Shown one piece after another: positions 32,659 to 43,968 of a stretch of DNA of 64,000 bases. Positions within the stretch are counted from its first letter, which is position 1, and every line of letters starts with the position of its first letter. The position numbers and the translations under genes were made by a program. The stretch comes from Gambelia wislizenii (Eukaryota > Chordata > Lepidosauria > Squamata > Crotaphytidae), in NCBI GenBank assembly GCA_030847615.1, contig JAUMIR010000004.1, positions 272,761,501-272,825,500 of the forward strand, written 5' to 3'. Under the pieces are notes generated by a model. That model did not search any database, had not been told where the DNA came from, and worked only from the letters and a program-made list of their open reading frames with translations.

Positions 32659-35536
32659 TTTATTTATACCCCGCCCCTCTGCTAAAAACAATCGGGGTGG
32701 CTTCCAACAATTAAAACATTATAATAATGACTAAAAACACCACCCACCCCCACCCTCCCACATAAAAAGACATTAAACACAATAAGATTAAAACCTTCTA
32801 GCTAAAAAAACACATTAAAAACAAACATATACATAATTTTTAAAAAGAAGAAAATCCAATCAAAATCAATAAAAGAAGTGGAACAGAAGATGAGATTATT
32901 AAAACAAAGATATTTCAAAACAGCAAATAAAACGGGAAGATGGTTGGCCCAAAGATTAAAAAGATATAGAGAGAACAAGTTGATTAACGAGTTGAACTAT
33001 AAAGGGAAAACCATCACAGAGCAAAACTTAATAAAGAAAAGTTTTTATGAGTTCTACTCTAACTTATATAAAGAGGCTACAGTTGATACAATGAATAGTG
33101 AGGAAATAAATAACTATTTGGAAAAGCAAAAAATAAGGAAACTAACATCAGCCCAGAAAGAAATATTAAATAAGGACTTCACTATGATGGAAGTAGTAGA
33201 AGCGATCAATAAAATGAAAGTAGACAAAGCTCCAGGCCCAGACGGCTTCTCTGCAGTATACTATAAGAAACTAGGGGAAGTCCTACATGTACCGCTACTG
33301 GAAACTTTTAAGGCAACAAAACAAGAGGGAATACCAGATTCCTGGAAAGAGACTTTCATCACAGTCCTACCGAAGGAAAGGAAAGATAGGCGGGATATTA
33401 AGAACTACCATCCTGTCTCATTGTTAAATCTTGATTATAAGATATTTGCTGCAATCTTGGCTCAAAGATTCAAAACAGTTCTAGCCCAAATCATTATGAA
33501 GACCAGAACGGATTTCTACCAAATAGACATGTACGTAACAATCTAAGGACAGTAATAGACATCATAGAATATTATGAAAAACACAATGAGAAACAACTGG
33601 CGATGATCTTCCTAGACGCTGAAAAAGCGTTTGACAATGTGAAGTGGACATTTTTAAAAGCAGTATTAGACAAAATGAATGTTGGATACAACTTTAATAT
33701 ATGGATAGATGAAATATACAAAGATCAAGTAGCCAGATAAACAGTGAAAAAACTGAACAAATAAGAATAAAGAAAGGTACGAGGCAAGGCTGCCCCTTAT
33801 CGCCATTAGTGTTTATTACTGTAATAGAAGTAATCAACAAAAATGTAAGAAGGAACGATAAGATTAAAGGAACGAAACTTAAAGGCTATGAGTATAAAAT
33901 AAAAATGTTCGCGGATGACATTGTCATAATACTGGAAGAACCAGAAGGTCAAATGGAAGAACTACTAAGAATGTTAGAAGATTTCTCAAAGATGTCGGGC
34001 TTTAAAATAAATAAGGATAAAACGGCAGTTCTAACAAAAAATAAGAGAAAGCAGGAGGAAGATAAATTAAGCAAAGAAACTGGATTTAGAATTTAAAAAA
34101 ATAAAATATTTAGGAACATCGATCACGCAGAGAAATGCAGATCTATTTAAGAACAATTATGAGGAAGTTTGGAAGGGCATCAAACAGGAATTAAACAAAT
34201 GGTCTAAGCTCCAACTATCATGGTTAGGTAGAATAGCCTCAATAAAAATGTCGGTACTACCCAAATTCATATATCTTTTCCAAAACTTACCTATCATAAC
34301 TAATAACAAATGTTTTGCGGAGTGAATAGAGAAATACTCAAATTCATTTGGGAGGGGGAAAAGGCGAGAGTGAAAGCAAAATTATTAACAGAAAGGAAAA
34401 ATAGAGGAGGATGTGTATTCCCAAATTTATTTTTGTATTACCAGGCATGTGCCTTAGTATGGCTGGAAGACTGGGCCCAGTTAGGAAACAAAAAAGTGCT
34501 TGTGTTAGAAGGTCATGAATTGGTTTTTGGCTGGCACGGATATATGTGGTATAATAAGATAAAGGAGAATAGAGCTTTTGAGAACCACTATGTTAGAAAG
34601 GCATTATATAAAGTGTGGGCCAATCTGAAAACCAGATTCTATTACAAATTACCTCTCTGGGTCTCAACACATGAAGCCCTTTTTGGGAGGTCAAAGACAG
34701 AACAAGACTGGTTAAGATACAAGGAAATATTAGGGAAAGGGAGTCAAGGTAATATGAAAATCAAATCAAGAGAGAAACTAGAAAGCGAGGGATATAAGAT
34801 TAACTGGTTTCTTTATAAGCAAATCCAGGAAAGATATAGTATGGACCTAAGATTGAGAAACTTTCAACCAGAACCAAATGATATAGACAAGGTGCTATTG
34901 GAAAATGGGGAACATCATATAGCAAAATACTATAAGATACTCCTGGATAGAGAATTGGAAAATGAACAGGTGAAGGATCAAATGATAAAATGGGCCCGTG
35001 ACATAGGTCATGTAATAGAAATGGAAAGGTGGGAAAAATCTTGGGAGGAAACGCAGAAATTCACTCTGTCACAACACATGAGGGAAAACTACCTAAAAAT
35101 GTTCTATCAATGGTACTTAACACCAGTGAAGTTGGATAAGAGGTATAAGACAGGTGTAAGACGGTGTTGGAAATGTGGGGAGGCAGACGACACCCTTATA
35201 CATATTTGGTGGAATTGCACAATGGCCAAATCCTTCTGGAAGTTGATACATATCAAGGTAAAGGAGATATTGGGAAGTAATTACCCAATGGAACCAGAAA
35301 TGTATCTTTTAAACTTGGTAGATAAAATTAAGGGACAAAAAACAGCGGTGAAAAAGAAGATCATATTATATATGATAACAAGCGCCAGGATTCTATATGC
35401 CAGCCTCTGGAAAAAGAAAAGTGTACCAACCATGGAGGAATGGTTAAGCAAATTATATGACAATTTGGATATGGACAGATTAACAGCCTCTATAAAAGGT
35501 AGATCGCTGAAAAAGAAGAAGAATGGGAACCGTTAA
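31612..35536 (+). pseudogene. L1 ORF2 (endonuclease, reverse transcriptase, zinc knuckle), broken
   Basis: Endonuclease: IISWNVKGLN, LQETRI (catalytic Glu), MGDWNGVLEP, SRIDMFSL and ISDHNLIML. Reverse transcriptase: NKMKVDKAPGPDGFSAVYY, NYHPVSLLNLDYKIFAA, MIFLDAEKAFDNVKW (motif A), GTRQGCPLSPLVF (motif B) and intact MFADDIVI (FADD at 33908-33919). C-terminus: GRIASIKMSVLPK, YYQACALVWLEDW, and zinc knuckle CWKCGEADDTLIHIWWNC (near 35164-35218). Damage: frameshift at the A-run 31796-31803, stops at about 31947, 32346 and 32553, an insertion at 32632-32855, and shifts near 33500, 33740 and 34095. The last 408 codons are open. All catalytic residues are readable, so it decayed mostly by indels. 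Confidence 0.93.
32632..32855 (-). mobile_element. L2-type LINE/SINE 3' tail nested in L1
   Basis: (AAT)n at 32628-32656, then AAAATTTATTTATACCCCGC, CCCTCTGC and AATCGGGGTGGCTTCCAAC. This is the reverse complement of the tail at 19810-19886. It splits the L1 ORF2 between EIEILN and the resumed KEVEQKMRLLKQRYF. It is younger than the L1. Only the 3' UTR-like part is present, so LINE and SINE origin cannot be told apart. Confidence 0.8.
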
Positions 35537-35960
35537 ACAAATTCTTCAGAAGCTAAACAAAGCCATGGGTCAGGCAAAAAGGGGACAGAAATCATGATAT
35601 GGTCAGCAATGTGTGGGTAAAGGAGAGAGGTACGCAAATCAGGTTTCAGAAGTTAGATTTCAGTGACAACCAGATGAAACAAATGGAATGTAACAAGCAG
35701 ACAAGAGGGAAAATACAAAAATATGGAACACACATAAACAAAGAAGGAAGGCTCACATAGAGGAATATGTGTAAGCTAATCTTCAAAGGTTATTTACAAG
35801 AAGAGGAAGAAAAACAGATAAAGCAGTTTATGTGATTTTTTTGGTCTTTTTTAATGTAAAAATTGATACAAAGTTTGTGATGCTATAGTGATGCTAATAG
35901 AAAAAAGTGGATGTAATGAATTTTTTTCTAAAAAAAGAAATTAAAAAAAGTTCAAAAATG

Positions 35961-36606
35961 TGAAACTGAACATTACATTTAGATTTCTCCCTATTTTGAG
36001 TTACATCACATGTATCTCCCCTATTTGTCCCAAAGATGAGGACCATGAATTACTTTTTTCTGCATTCATTGTTTGTTTTATTCTTCCAGCAAAGAAGCTA
36101 TAGCCCAAGGTAATTGCAATCTAATTATTCTTTTAGAGAACACATCAATTTGCAGTCAAGACCATTCAACTGTGATAGCAACCAGCTTTTAATTATCTTC
36201 AATTAAACTGTATACAGCCAGACCAGTTTCTAACATCAGATATAACTCCCTGACCATCTGGTCTCAAACTCAGATAAAGCCATGCAAAATATACATAAAA
36301 GTAAATGACCCTTCACCTTCTGATAATACTCTCTTTCTCACTTACACATTGTCATCCAGAATTTCTCACATTATTATCCTAACCATGTCTACTATGATGC
36401 CACTGCTTTCAACGGGGCTTACATATAATTGAGAACTAGTTCTTACAGAATATTATGGGGAATGATATGGGTACCACTCCATGTTAACTCTCCTAACACT
36501 CTACTCCAGTATTGTTGATCTGGAAGCAACATCCTTACTTCCCACACCAGTGTTGATCATCTTCAAGTTCAATGGCTAAAGTTGGCATAAGCTGTAATCA
36601 TGTCAT
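35961..36606. other. No gene; candidate conserved noncoding patch at 36085-36240
   Basis: Repeat-free. Around 36108-36140 GGTAATTGCAATCTAATTATTC, here split as GGTAATTGCAATC and TAATTATTC, is followed by ACATCAATTTGCAGTC and, at 36187-36210, TTAATTATCTTCAATTAAAC. The density of TAATT cores and lack of repeats recall conserved enhancers. Unproven. Confidence 0.25.
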
Positions 36607-36676
36607 TTTTATTTATTTTATTTATTAGATTTATATCCTGCCTTTCTCCCAAGACAGGATGCAAAGAACTTACAAC
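36607..36676 (-). mobile_element. L2-type LINE/SINE 3' tail fragment
   Basis: ATTTATTTTATTTATTAG then TTTATATCCTGCCTTTCTCC, the reverse complement of the AGAAAGGCGGGATATAAAT-type tail. Only about 70 bp; abuts a hAT fragment. Confidence 0.6.
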
Positions 36677-36868
36677 CAGGGCCAGTTTAAGGGTCCTGGA
36701 GCACTTGCAGCCACAGGGGGGGGCATCATTGGGGGGGTGCGTCGTAACCCTCCTCCTGCAAAACATTATTAGTAATAATCTGAATATCCTGTACTGTGAA
36801 TAGGTTAGGTTAGGTTACATTGACCTGAGATAAACATATGACCCCCCCAAAAAATAAAGCATTGCAGA
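36677..36868 (+). mobile_element. hAT-type element, internal-deletion copy lacking its 3' end
   Basis: Starts CAGGGCCAGTTTAAGGG like the 2.4-kb element at 41663. The later part (ATCTGAATATCCTGTACTG, TAGGTTAGGTTACATTGACC, GATAAACATATG, AATAAAGCATTGCAG) matches 43970-44054. The 3' terminal repeat is missing. The uninterrupted GTAATAATCTGAA at 36771-36783 is the empty site for the Tigger-like MITE at 43735-43968. Confidence 0.8.
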
Positions 36869-36990
36869 GTTCTAGGCTTGATTTGCTCTTGGTCCCATTT
36901 ATATGGCCTTCATGCTGTCTGTGGTATCTGTAGAACTCTTCTCCATCACCACATTTCAAATGAGTTGATTCTCTTCCTAGCACCTTTTTG
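36869..36990 (-). mobile_element. BovB/RTE LINE fragment
   Basis: Parallels 44560-44650: AGGCTTGATTTGCTC, GGTCCCATTTAT, GTAGAACTCTTCTCCA and CATTTCAAATGAGTTGATT. On the minus strand this is the FEMWxxRR...TNKWVLEQI part of BovB, here with stops. About 120 bp. Confidence 0.75.
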
Positions 36991-37037
36991 TTTGTTTGAC
37001 ATGGAAACAGCACAGTTTTTGACATGGAGCCCTCACA

Positions 37038-37615
37038 GGACTTTATCAGACCACCCCACTTTAATGTTCTTTTGCCAGGATAAACTGTGTCATTTTTATG
37101 TCGGCAAAAGAATCCTCTCTACCAGACCTTACCTTACTGGTGTTAAAGAGGCTTCCCTGGCAGTAACAGAACATAAACAGAGCTCCATTTACTTCTGGGG
37201 TTGTGATCTCATGGATTCTCATGAGAAGACACTAGCATGGTAAATTTAAAAAAATAAAGCAAACACACACACAAAAAGTACAGCAAAGCACAAAAACACA
37301 CATTTAAAGTCCCAAGTATGTGGGAGGGGGGGTCATAAAAAGAGCATCCCTTACTTGGCTGTCACAATCTCACCTGGTTGTGTTTGCCCATTGATGCAGT
37401 ATTCATGTGAGTACAATGGTGTGCAGATTCAAACTCCAGCAATGCCGGCAACAAATCACTATGGCTGTCTATTGATGGTTTGGCCTGCCAATAAGAAAAG
37501 AACAGCTTTTGGACTTTACATGACTGTGAAAGGATGACGTCATCTTGTAAGTGCGCCCTTTTGCAATCATTATGCGTCCTTATGATGCTGTATTTGCCTG
37601 GTCTGATAAAAGTCC
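37038..37615 (-). mobile_element. Foldback element F6, best terminal repeats of the long type
   Basis: Ends GGACTTTATCAGACCACC and CCTGGTCTGATAAAAGTCC. Colinear, inverted, with F1 at 5697-6240 over almost its whole 578 bp. F1 and F6 therefore form a subfamily with a longer interior than F2 and F8. Flanking triplets ACA and AGA do not match exactly. No ORF with homology. Confidence 0.85.
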
Positions 37616-39178
37616 AGAGCTTCTTAATCTAAATGAATTTAAATCTCCAGGACCAGATGAACTACATCCAAGAGTATTAAAAGAGCTGGCAAATATAATC
37701 TCAGAGCCATTGGCAATAATCTTTGAGAACTCCTGGAGAACAGGAGAAGTCCCAGCAGACTGGAGGAGGGCAAACGTTGTCCCCATCTTCAAAAAGGGGG
37801 AAAAAAAGGATCCCAACAATTATCGTCCAGTTAGTCTGATATCAATACCAGGGAAGATTCTAGAGCAGATCATTAAACAGAGAGTCTGTGAACATTTAGA
37901 AGGCAATGCCATAATCACAAAAAGTCAACATGGGTTTCAGAGAAACAAGTCATGCCAGACTAATCTGATCTCTTTTTTTTGATAAAATTACCAGCTTGGT
38001 AGATGAAGGGAACACTGTGGACATCGCATACCTTGATTTCAGTAAGGCCTTTGACAAGGTTCCCCATGACATTCTTGCAAACAAGCTTGTAAAATGTGGG
38101 CTAGACAAGTTAACAGTTCAATGGATTTGTAATTAGTTGACTGGCCGAACCAGGTCATTGCTCAGCAATGGCTCCTCTTCATCTTGGAAAGATGTGACCA
38201 GTGGGGTGTCACAAGGTTCTGTCCTGGGCCCAGTGCTATTCAACATCTTTATCAATGACTTGGATGAGGGAATTAGGGGCATACTTACCAAATTTGCAGA
38301 TGACACCAAATTAGGAGGAGTAGCTAATACCCTGGAGGACAGGATCAAAATTCAAAATGACCTGGATAGACTGGAGAGCTGGGCCAAAGCTAACAAAATG
38401 AAATTCAATACGGAAAAATGTAAGGTACTGCACTTAGGGCAAAAAAATGAAATGCATAGATATAGGATGGGGGAGACCTGGCTGAATGAGACTACGTGAG
38501 AAAGGGATCTAGGAGTCCTAGTAGACCACAAGTTGAACATGAGTCAACAGTGTGATGCGGCAGCTAAAAAGGCCAATGCGATTTTGGGCTGTATCAATAG
38601 AAGTATAGTGTCTAGATCAAGGGAAGTAATAGTGCCACTCTATTCTGCCTTGGCCAGACCTCACCTAGAATACTGTGTCCAGTTCTGGGCACCACAATTC
38701 AAAAAGGATATTGACAAATTGGAGCGTGTCCAGAGGAGGGTGACTAAAATGGTGAAAGGTCTGGAAACCATGCCTTATGAGGAGAGACTTAGGGAGCTGG
38801 CTATGTTTAGCTTGGAAAAAAGACGGTGAAGAGGCGATATGATAGCCCTGTTTAAGTATTTGAAGGGGTGTCACGTTGAGGATGGAGCAAGCTTGTTTTC
38901 TGCTGCTCCAGAGGTTGGAACACGGAGCAATGGATGCAAGCTCCAGGAACAGAGATTCCACCTCAACATTAGGAGGAACGTTTTGACAGTAAGAGCTGTT
39001 CGGCAGTGGAACGCGCTCCCTTGGAGCGTGGTGGGGTCTTCTTCCTTGGAGGTCTTTAAACAGAGGCTGGATGGCCATCTGTCGGGGATGCTTTGATTGT
39101 GTATTCCTGCATGGCAGGGGGTTGGACTGGATGGCCCTCGTGGTCTCTTCCAACTCTGCAATTCTATGATTCTATGAA
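37616..39178 (+). mobile_element. CR1 LINE, 1.56-kb 3' part
   Basis: Contains most of the reverse transcriptase, the C-terminus and the short 3' UTR ending CAATTCTATGATTCTATGA at 39159-39177, the CR1 terminus. 5' truncated upstream of the KSPGPDELHP block; foldback F6 lies directly against the truncated end. This copy shows the complete 3' structure that the fragments at 2572, 3934 and 42986 share. Confidence 0.95.
37618..39096 (+). pseudogene. CR1 reverse transcriptase, broken
   Basis: In order: FKSPGPDELHPRVLKELA, NVVPIFKKGEKKDPNNYRPV, SQHGFQRNKSC, then a frameshift at the T-run 37972-37980, VDIAYLDFSKAFDKVPH (motif A), GVSQGSVLGPVLFNIFIND (motif B), LTKFADDTKLGG (catalytic FADD at 38293-38304), [45 protein letters not shown] and SLEVFKQRLDGHLSGML. 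Stops at about 38134 (TAG), 38498 (TGA) and 38827 (TGA), the last two in what should be CGA arginine codons, the mark of methyl-CpG decay. Otherwise close to intact. Confidence 0.94.
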
Positions 39179-40129
39179 AGGAAATTAAGCAACATTCAAA
39201 CTGACAAAGGCTACAACTCCAGTCAGCCTGAGATTTTTTTCCCCCTGCTGTGTAAGATTTGGTGCAACATACAGACTGGGAAAACCTGCAGCCATGATGT
39301 CAAACCTTTCCCCACCTTGTTTGCACCTTCCCAAGTACATAGCAATAAACAACTTAAGTAAGTGTTGGGACCTGGCCATAAAACCTTTTCTGCTATCAAC
39401 TCTGTGTGCTATGGTGTGTCTTGCATTCCTTTGAAGTAGTAGCAAGTTGATATGCTAAGAATAGCCAAGAGAAGATGGGGTCTGTTGGAACAAATGGTTA
39501 GGAGGATACAATAGCAGCAGGGCCGGGGGAGGGGGGTATGGGCATTTGGGTAACTAATGAATGAGTTTGCCCACCAGATTTTGGCTGATTGTGAATACTT
39601 TTTATTATACTGCTTTTCCTTTGAGCTTCATTTGAAGCAACTATGTTGTATAGTTCATTCTTTAGATTTCTGTTACTAATAAAATTTACTGTTTAACCCC
39701 AAAGCTTCTGGCTACTGAGTCTAAAGTAACTTAAATGAAAGTAAGAGAGTTTTTTTTGCCTCAGAAAGCTGGACAGTTTTCTGTGCCTAGTGAAAAGACG
39801 GTGAGAGTAGGTTTTTATAGCAAAGCAGAACAGTTTCTCAAACTCCTGTGCAATCTTCAAAAACTGCATAGTTTATGTTGTATTGGGAACAAAAAACATG
39901 TTTCTCCAAATTACTGGAACTTTCTATGTGCCATTTTTCTTCCTGCACAAGTTGCTCAAGGGGTTGGGAGCTCCAACTTCAACCCCAGTTAGAAAATCAA
40001 CAAATTCCTGTTCCTTCTCTACTGCCTAGTTGTTCCTGGGTGCATCTCTGAGGTCAGTTGCAAGTTCAGGCATTGCTCTGTGTATAAATGAGCTTCTTTG
40101 AAGAAACTTCTACTGAAGAACATAAATCT
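39179..40129. other. No gene recognised
   Basis: No exon or named repeat. A G-rich patch at 39518-39540 and a TAATAAAATTTACTGTTTAA stretch near 39680 are noted, but no element boundaries could be defined. Confidence 0.35.
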
Positions 40130-40425
40130 GGAGATTATCAGATGCAGCAAAAAGTACCTTGGCAGAATGCCAGGATGATATTATTGTCCCACAAATGAGA
40201 CCTGGTTTCAGACGACAATATCCTCATCACATTCTGCTCCTGTGCTGCAGTGGTTAGTAAGGTGTCTGCTTTTCATTGACAGGACCTCCCTGTCAATGAA
40301 AAGTGATGCCTTACTAATGGCTGCAGCAAGGGCGAGGATGTCTGAAACTGGGTCCTGTTCGCAGGACAGAAACGTCATCCTGGCATTCTGCTAAGGTACT
40401 TTTTTGGACGCGTTTGATAATCTCC
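40130..40425. mobile_element. Foldback element F7
   Basis: Ends GGAGATTATCAGATGCAGC and GCGTTTGATAATCTCC. The arms are inverted copies over most of 296 bp, meeting at CATTGACAGGACCTCCCTGTCAATG (a mixed hairpin at about 40276-40301, arms CATTGACAGG and CCTGTCAATG). Arm identity is lower than in F2. No coding capacity. Confidence 0.88.
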
Positions 40426-41654
40426 ACTGAATAAGTTCCCTGAAGGGTCACTAATCAACAATGGAAAATGGATTCATTTTTCTGGCAGTAAACTTCACAA
40501 GCCCAGCTGGCAGGTTTGCTTCCTTGCTTATCATTTGATGCAGATTTGGTTAGACTTCTGCTACAACTTGGTGTGAGGAGGGTCCTGCGAAGGGGTATAT
40601 AGAGCTGTTACCTATCACAGCTATATAGAACTGTGTATAGCTTGTTTTAGTGGTTAACATGCATTTTAGCAAGGAACAGAAGATGGAAACCGAGGTACAA
40701 AATGTGATTTGTCTAATTCCATGTGCTAATACAATTAATTTATTTTTTTTCCAGAGCCATTTCCCCATCTTACATATATAAATGTGTTTTGATGGAATAA
40801 TACTTTTCTAAGAAGGGCTATTCTGATTTCATTTCTTACATATGACTTCAAACTTTTAGCCAAATGTTTTAAAATATAAAAGATGTCTTTAACCAACTCT
40901 TTTTCCACTGACTGAAAAATCATACAACCTGGTAGCTTGCGCTGTGTCCAAAATCCAACAAGTCTTACTATTTATTCCATTATTGGGTTGATGAAGCCCT
41001 CTGGTGGCCAAAGGGAGGCATTCACCATATCGTTACACAACATTATGGCTCTTTTTTTTTCTTCCCACTAATGGTACAGCTCTGGGCTAGTAGAAAACAT
41101 TTCCATGCACACTAAAGGACATTTGGCTGATTGCCACTTCCCCCCACAACATGCCTACTGTAGCTCTTAATGCTACATCAGTTCCAAAGGAACCTCCAAA
41201 CTTTAGGTGCAGCTTTTCTTGGTGTGTGGTGTGTGTGTGTGTGTGTGCGTGCACAGTGAGTCCTGGAGATCAATGACAGCTTGTGGCTCACATGCAAGAT
41301 AGAGCCTTTAAAGTTCAGACTAAAAAACAGAATGGATTCAGAAACCCCAGTGACATGGGATCTGCCATCCACCACTGCTGGAGATTATATGGCTGCCCTA
41401 GGTTGCACAAGTAGAAGTGCTGGCTTGCTTGCTTGGAGCTGATATTAAGCTCCTTGTTTATGGGACCTGGGTGTGGAAAAACAGAGGGAAGTCATTTGGA
41501 AACCAACAACAGAGTTATAAAAACAAGGAAACGAATTACTATCTGAACTGGGCAGAAAATCTGAAGGCACAGAAATGACTAATGTTTCTTTTCAAAATAA
41601 CAATGAGCTTCAAAAACTGAGCCATTAAAATTCAGTCATCTGTTACTGTCTATA
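40426..41654. other. No gene recognised; (GT)n at 41222-41248
   Basis: A GTGTGTGG...GTGTGTGTGTGT microsatellite lies at 41222-41248. CCCTCTGGTGGCCAAAGGG at 41000-41018 is a CTCF-like CCCTC motif, a single match that could be chance. Nothing else identified. Confidence 0.4.
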
Positions 41655-41919
41655 TGGGCAATCAGGGCCGGTTTAACCAGTCTGCCAAATCAGCATTGGC
41701 GGGGGGACCCCAAGGTCAAGAGAGAGCCCCGTACTAGCCTCCTTAATCTGACAAAAGAGACAGCCAGTAGGAGCTCCCTCCTCCTCCAAAAACCTCCGCT
41801 GGCTTTTTTTTTTTTAAAAAAAACAAAACAAAAAACACCAGTGTCTCACAAACCCAAAGAGAAAGTGAAAGAGACAGCAGCCCTCCGTGGCAGAAGCTAG
41901 AGGGAGAAGCATGGAGAAG

Positions 41920-41920
<1 letters not shown>

Positions 41921-41957
<37 letters not shown>

Positions 41958-41995
41958 GGGGGGGAATTTGAGTGTTGTCTCCCTCAGAAAGGATT

Positions 41996-42051
<56 letters not shown>

Positions 42052-42095
42052 TGCCTTCCCTTGCCTTGCCTTGCCTTGCCTTCCCTTCCCGTCTT
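41921..42095. repeat. Compound microsatellite (GT)n-(GA)n-(TTTC)n-(CCTTG)n
   Basis: Consecutive runs: GTGTGT to 41936, GA to about 41958, TTTC from 41995 to 42052, then TTGCC/TTCCC pentamers to about 42092. Long open frames here on both strands are repeat artefacts rich in Lys/Glu/Arg or Phe/Leu/Ser. Confidence 0.97.
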
Positions 42096-42179
42096 GGTTC
42101 CTCTCCCCTCCCTTTCCCCCTTGGTCTTCTTCAGCTTCCTCTCCTTGCTGCCAACTGAGTTCAGCCTGCAAAAGGAATT

Positions 42180-42405
42180 TGTGTGTTTGCCCATGTGCCT
42201 TCAAGTCATTTCTGACTAAGGCAAACCTACCATGGGGTTTTCTAGGCAAGGTTTGTTCAAAGGGGGTGTGCCTTTGTCTTCCTTTGAGGCTGAGAGAGTG
42301 TGACTTGCCCAAGGTCACCCAGTGGGCATTCATGGCTGAGTAAGGATTCAAACCCTGGTTTCCACAGTCATAGGGCAATGCTGAAACTTCTACAACACTC
42401 TACCT
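42180..42405 (-). mobile_element. tRNA-derived SINE with BovB-like tail
   Basis: On the minus strand the 5' part has a promoter B-box-like GGTTTGAATCC (plus strand GGATTCAAACC at 42344-42354), then GGGTGACCTTGGGCAAGTC, a CORE/MIR-like block, and a tail whose plus-strand form is GTGCCTTCAAGTCATTTCTG. Tail similarity to BovB 3' ends fits a SINE mobilised by BovB, as in Sauria-type SINEs. Family name is not certain. Confidence 0.75.
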
Positions 42406-42532
42406 CTTTTAACAGAAGAATATAAAGAATACAAATAAAAATTGGAGTAATATTATTGGGAACAATGGTTTTATTGTTGTCACTAAAACACCAGTATCCC
42501 ATTAGTGTTACGTGAGAGGCATTGGCCTAGAG

Positions 42533-42871
42533 CAGTGGTTCTTAACCTTTTCTTTATCAGGGACCCCCTTTAAATTTCTTTTGTTGCCCCAAGACTTAAC
42601 TCAAGATTTAAAACCCTAATAATAATAGCTAACAACAACAACAATACAATTACACCATCCATTAAACTTTTCCTTAGAGGCACTCTTGCTTCTTCCTGCA
42701 AGTTTGTGGCTAGAGTGGATTGAATGGCAATGTGCAGGCCAAGCCAGCCAGCCTTTGCCTTGGTTCCTGTCACGTGGCTACTCCACTACAGGGAGGAGGT
42801 GGGCCAAGTAGCCTTCAAGCCTTTGTGGACTCCCTGTGAGGACATTGCAGACCCCAAGTTAAGAACCACTG
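42533..42871. mobile_element. hAT-type MITE, 339 bp, nested
   Basis: Ends CAGTGGTTCTTAACCTT and AAGTTAAGAACCACTG with flanks GCCTAGAG (42525-42532) and GGCTAGAG (42872-42879), a 7-of-8 duplication. Inserted in the 2.4-kb hAT element. No ORF with homology. Confidence 0.9.
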
Positions 42872-42985
42872 GGCTAGAGAATGCTGGAAAAGGAACAATG
42901 CAACCAGACCTTGAGAGACATGCTGGCAGGGGGATTCTGGGAGGTGTAATCTAAGAATAACCTTCCCAGGCTCTGAATGCAGCCC

Positions 42986-43626
42986 AGAATCATAGAATCA
43001 TAGGGCTGGAAGGGACCCCAACAGCCATCCCATCCGATCAGCTTCTGCCCTGCAGGAACACACAATCAAAGCATTCCTGACAGATGGCCATCCAACCTAT
43101 GTTTAAAAAACCCCAAAGAAGGAGACCCCACCACACTCCAAGGGGGCAGTGTATTCCACTTCCGAACAGCTCTTTCTGTCAGGAGGTTCTTCCTAATATT
43201 CAGGTGGAATCTCTTTTTCTGTAGTTTGAACCCATGGCTCTGTGTCCTAGTCTCTGGAGCAGCAGAAAACAAGCTTGCTCCTTCTAAATATGACATCCCT
43301 TCAAATATTTAAACATGTCTATCACGTCACCTCTCAACCTTCTCTTCTCCAGGCTAAGCATACCTAGCTCCCTAAGCCGTTCCTCATAGGGCGTAATGGC
43401 TTCCAGACCTCCCACCATCCTTCTCAGTATCTTTCTTGAATTGTTATGTCCAGAACTGGAAACAATATTCCAGGTGAGGTCTGACCAAAGCAGAATGGAG
43501 TGATACTATTACTTCCCTTGATCTAGACACTACTCCTATTAATGCAGCCTAGAATTGCATTGGCATTTTTTGCTGCTGCATCACACTACTAACTCATGTT
43601 TAGCTTGTAGTCCACTCTTTCTTTTC
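42986..43626 (-). mobile_element. CR1 LINE 3' fragment, nested
   Basis: CR1 terminus AGAATCATAGAATCATAG at 42986, then minus-strand SLGFFKHRLDGHLSGM, RKNLLTERAVRKWN, the SAAPETRTQS block, and further upstream the region around 43460-43620 corresponding to PLYSAL...AAAKKANAI. 5' truncated near the DYKLNMS codons. Frameshifts and stops throughout. Confidence 0.92.
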
Positions 43627-43734
43627 TTTGAGGAAATCTACACCATTACATTAATTGCTAATAAACAAAAAATATTATGTTAGTGCCTATAATATAGTTT
43701 TTAAACTAAATTATTGGTGGCAAATTATGTAATA

Positions 43735-43968
43735 CAGTAGGCCCCTCTTATCCACTGGGGATTGGTTCGGGGGGGGCGTGGATTCTGAAACCCATGAATA
43801 ATAGTGAATGCCATTGAAAATAATGGGACTGCTGGTTTAAAATACCATAGAGTTGCCTTGGAGGGCCTAGAAAACAACTAGGGAGGACACATTTTCTAGG
43901 AAGACTATGGTAGGTGTGCTGCTTTGTGTCCCATGGATAAAGAATCCATGCATACGGGGGTCCTACTG
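43735..43968. mobile_element. Tigger-like (Tc1/mariner/pogo) MITE
   Basis: Ends CAGTAGGCCCCTCTTATCC and GGGGGTCCTACTG with TA on each side (43733-43734, 43969-43970). CAGTnGGCCCTC-type ends and a TA target fit pogo/Tigger. The uninterrupted target is present at 36771-36783 in the related hAT fragment. 234 bp, non-coding. Confidence 0.88.

Larger units (their letters stand above)
31260..35960 (+). mobile_element. L1 LINE, long copy with both ORF remnants
   Basis: The longest element in the window, about 4.7 kb less one nested insertion. Order: ORF1 C-terminus (to 31590), a 21-bp gap, ORF2 from ATG 31612 to stop after 35536, then a 3' UTR ending in A-rich sequence (TTTTTTTCTAAAAAAAGAAATTAAAAAAAG, a mixed run in which no single motif is claimed) near 35940. 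5' truncated inside ORF1. No clear target duplication; TTCAAAA on both sides (31250, 35951) is too weak. Opposite orientation to the L1 at 25.7-28.4 kb and a different lineage judging by divergent C-termini. Confidence 0.92.

Noticed and set aside
31250..35957. Target duplication TTCAAAA around the long L1
   Set aside because: Seven AT-rich bases with mismatched surroundings; too weak to support.
41743..42378. Long overlapping frames with Lys/Glu or Phe/Leu/Ser repeats on both strands
   Set aside because: They are translations of the (TTTC)n and (GA)n microsatellites.
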